In this document: piece after piece, positions 6,395 to 8,792 of the stretch
Layout: each line of letters starts with the position of its first letter
Numbering within the stretch: position 1 is the first letter of the stretch
DNA from: Acidobacteriota bacterium
Lineage (GTDB): Bacteria; Acidobacteriota; UBA4820; DSQY01
Length of the DNA stretch: 8,792 nucleotides
Reading direction: 5' to 3'
Assembly: GCA_021814355.1 (NCBI GenBank)
Contig: JAKAIJ010000102.1
Location: forward strand, 1 to 8,792
Position numbers and translations under genes: made by a program
Notes under the pieces: generated by a model
Database searches by the model: none
Told to the model about the DNA's origin: nothing
The model's input: only the letters and a program-made list of their open reading frames with translations

Positions 6395-6643
6395 TTACTT
6401 GGCCGACTTCGCCGGGGCGGGCGCCGGTTTGGTCTCGGCCGGCTTCGCCGGAGCAGGAGCTGGCTTGGACTCGGTCGGTTTCGCGTGAGTCCTGCCGCGG
6501 TGGCCCTTGTGGGTCGCGGCGGGAGCCTTGGCGGCGGGCGCCGCGGGGGCCGGAGCGGGCGCGGGCTGGGGCTTGGTCGGCTCGCCGGCGAAGAGGGCAA
6601 GGGCCAGAGTTCCGGTCAGGGCGGTCAAGATCAGTTTCTTCAT
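6395..6643 (-). CDS. Small exported Ala/Pro/Lys-rich protein under sigma-54 control
   Basis: An 82-residue protein. Residues 1-20 form a signal peptide: K2-K3, a hydrophobic core LILTALTGTLALALFA, and a likely cut near A19/G20. There is no lipobox Cys. The mature part is low-complexity Ala, Pro and Lys: a PAPAPAPAAPAAKAPA run, then a His/Arg-rich patch THKGHRGRTH (44-53), then two copies of a 12-residue repeat, ESKPAPAPAKPA (58-69) and ETKPAPAPAKSA (70-81). It is basic and probably disordered, reminiscent of periplasmic acid-shock-type or cell-envelope peptides, but I can name no family. I start it at 6643 because GAGAAGGAGG lies 7 nt upstream and the signal peptide begins there; a longer reading to 6775 would run through the promoter. 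It is convergent with the paralogue pair and divergent from the mutase gene. Bias from low complexity is the main doubt about its coding status, but the signal peptide, RBS and promoter together argue that it is real. Confidence 0.82.
   Translation of the reverse strand: MKKLILTALTGTLALALFAGEPTKPQPAPAPAPAAPAAKAPAATHKGHRGRTHAKPTESKPAPAPAKPAETKPAPAPAKSAK
6401..6472 (-). repeat. Two-copy 36-bp tandem repeat inside the small exported protein
   Basis: Units 6437-6472 and 6401-6436 encode ESKPAPAPAKPA and ETKPAPAPAKSA. The DNA copies differ at several third positions as well as at the residue changes, so the repeat is not a fresh duplication and the peptide pattern seems to have been kept. Confidence 0.75.
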
Positions 6644-6676
6644 TTGCGTGCCTCCTTCTCTCAGCTGGTTAAAGAG

Positions 6677-6692
6677 AGCAACCTTCGTGCCA
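6677..6692 (-). promoter_or_regulatory. Sigma-54 (RpoN) -24/-12 promoter of the small exported protein
   Basis: Read on the minus strand from 6692 to 6677 the sequence is TGGCACGAAGGTTGCT. It matches the RpoN consensus TGGCACG-N4-TTGC(A/T) at every conserved base, with GG (6691-6690) and GC (6679-6678) separated by exactly 10 nt. Transcription would begin about 12 nt on, near 6667, just ahead of the Shine-Dalgarno (6659-6651) and the ATG at 6643. Such promoters need an AAA+ enhancer-binding activator, which is not encoded in the window. Possible activator sites 100-160 bp upstream are the dyads CCCGG-TGCG-CCGGG (6781-6794) and CCGCGGGTCCCGCGGG (6834-6849), though both are also common shapes in GC-rich DNA. 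Confidence 0.85.
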
Positions 6693-6794
6693 GTTGAGCC
6701 CAACGGCCGATTTCCAACGATTGCAGCACGTTGATCGAACGCCGCGGAGTCTTTATGCCACCGTTCCCCTGCCATTTTGGCCCGGTGCGCCGGG

Positions 6795-6824
6795 ATGACA
6801 GAGGGCGGAGGCGTGTGCTACAAG
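6795..6824 (+). promoter_or_regulatory. Sigma-70-type promoter of the acyl-CoA mutase operon
   Basis: ATGACA (6795-6800, five of six -35 bases) and TACAAG (6819-6824, four of six -10 bases) are 18 bp apart, and a TG at 6816-6817 makes the -10 an extended one (TGCTACAAG). The inferred start is near 6831, about 40 nt before the ATG at 6871. It lies in the 227-bp gap shared with the divergent sigma-54 promoter, so activator binding here could affect both genes. I see no B12-box or other riboswitch feature in the leader. Confidence 0.55.
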
Positions 6825-6870
6825 ATAACGTCACCGCGGGTCCCGCGGGAGCCGCACGGAGGTACCGCCC

Positions 6871-8544
<1,674 letters not shown>

Positions 8545-8563
8545 ACCCGGAGTCGCCACCGCG

Positions 8564-8588
8564 TGCTAGAATCGGCGCGGGAAGGAGG
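8564..8588 (+). promoter_or_regulatory. Extended -10 element and RBS before the small subunit
   Basis: TGCTAGAAT (8564-8572) is an extended -10 (TG-n-TAGAAT, five of six hexamer bases) in the 50-bp gap between the two mutase subunit genes, with no clear -35. The Shine-Dalgarno GAAGGAGG (8581-8588) is 6 nt from the ATG. It may give the small subunit extra transcription besides readthrough from the large-subunit gene. Confidence 0.4.
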
Positions 8589-8594
8589 CGTCTC

Positions 8595-8792
8595 ATGCCC
8601 CAGACGCGCTTGAGGCTGCTCATCGGGAAGGTCGGCCTAGACGGCCACGACCGGGGCGCGAAGATCATCGCGCGCGCCTTGAGGGACGCAGGTTACGAGG
8701 TCATCTACACGGGCCTCCACCAGACCCCCGAGCAGATCGCCGCCACCGCCATCCAGGAGGACGTGGACGCGGTGGGGCTCTCCCTTCCCTCG
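8595..8792 (+). CDS. Cobalamin-binding small subunit of the acyl-CoA mutase, N-terminal part
   Basis: The first 66 residues of a B12-binding (Rossmann-like) domain; the gene runs off the window. The base-off/His-on motif DxHxxG is intact as D16-G17-H18-D19-R20-G21 within GKVGLDGHDRGAKIIARAL, where H18 replaces the lower ligand of cobalt. GLHQTPEQIAATAIQEDVDA (40-59) and VGLSLPS (60-66) follow the expected fold. It begins only 11 residues before the DGHDRG motif, so it is a free-standing small subunit of the kind usually about 135-150 residues long, not a fragment of a fused mutase. It should pair with the large subunit encoded just upstream to form the active heteromeric enzyme. Because the end is missing, fusion to another domain such as a G-protein chaperone cannot be excluded. 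Confidence 0.93.
   Translation, partial: MPQTRLRLLIGKVGLDGHDRGAKIIARALRDAGYEVIYTGLHQTPEQIAATAIQEDVDAVGLSLPS

Noticed and set aside
6644..6775. N-terminal extension of the small exported protein to 6775
   Set aside because: It would place the signal peptide internally and run through the sigma-54 promoter; the ATG at 6643 has an excellent RBS.
6644..6870. Cobalamin riboswitch upstream of the B12-dependent mutase
   Set aside because: No B12-box (GCCACTG-like) sequence and too little space after the inferred transcription start.

Overview
This is a GC-rich (by eye around 70% G+C) bacterial chromosomal segment with compact, mostly same-strand genes, strong GGAGG ribosome binding sites and no mobile elements, tRNAs, rRNAs or CRISPR. 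The gene set (YggS next to a DivIVA protein, YvcK/GlmR with GlmU, a split B12-dependent acyl-CoA mutase, a sigma-54 promoter) suits a GC-rich Gram-negative lineage such as Deltaproteobacteria/Myxococcota relatives, NC10/Rokubacteria or Tectomicrobia. This placement is an inference and is weak.

Layout. Positions 1-324 hold the 3' part of a YggS/PLPBP gene, followed one base later by a DivIVA-domain coiled-coil gene (326-826). A 281-bp gap follows, with a strong hairpin (872-908) and a 16-bp perfect inverted repeat (1025-1090) just upstream of hutI (1108-2361), which stands without other hut genes. Next come yvcK/glmR (2504-3484) and glmU (3481-4860), which overlap by 4 bp and link a regulator of amino-sugar flux to UDP-GlcNAc synthesis. 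A TTGACA-type promoter and a GC-rich leader of about 200 nt precede two tandem paralogous 186-residue proteins (5133-5693 and 5725-6285). Their C-terminal Cys/His pattern resembles V4R domains, and I cannot name their function.

On the minus strand, a small exported Ala/Pro/Lys-rich protein (6395-6643) lies behind a textbook sigma-54 (-24/-12) promoter. Divergent from it, with its own sigma-70-like promoter, is the large subunit of a coenzyme B12-dependent acyl-CoA mutase (6871-8544), followed by the start of its cobalamin-binding small subunit (8595 to the window end). The substrate-binding residues of the large subunit are Phe86 and Gln204, where methylmalonyl-CoA mutase has Tyr and Arg. It is therefore probably not a methylmalonyl-CoA mutase despite the family name, and is closer to isobutyryl-CoA mutase or an undescribed specificity.

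The points most worth following are the mutase specificity, the sigma-54-driven small exported protein, the Cys/His paralogue pair and the inverted repeat in front of hutI.
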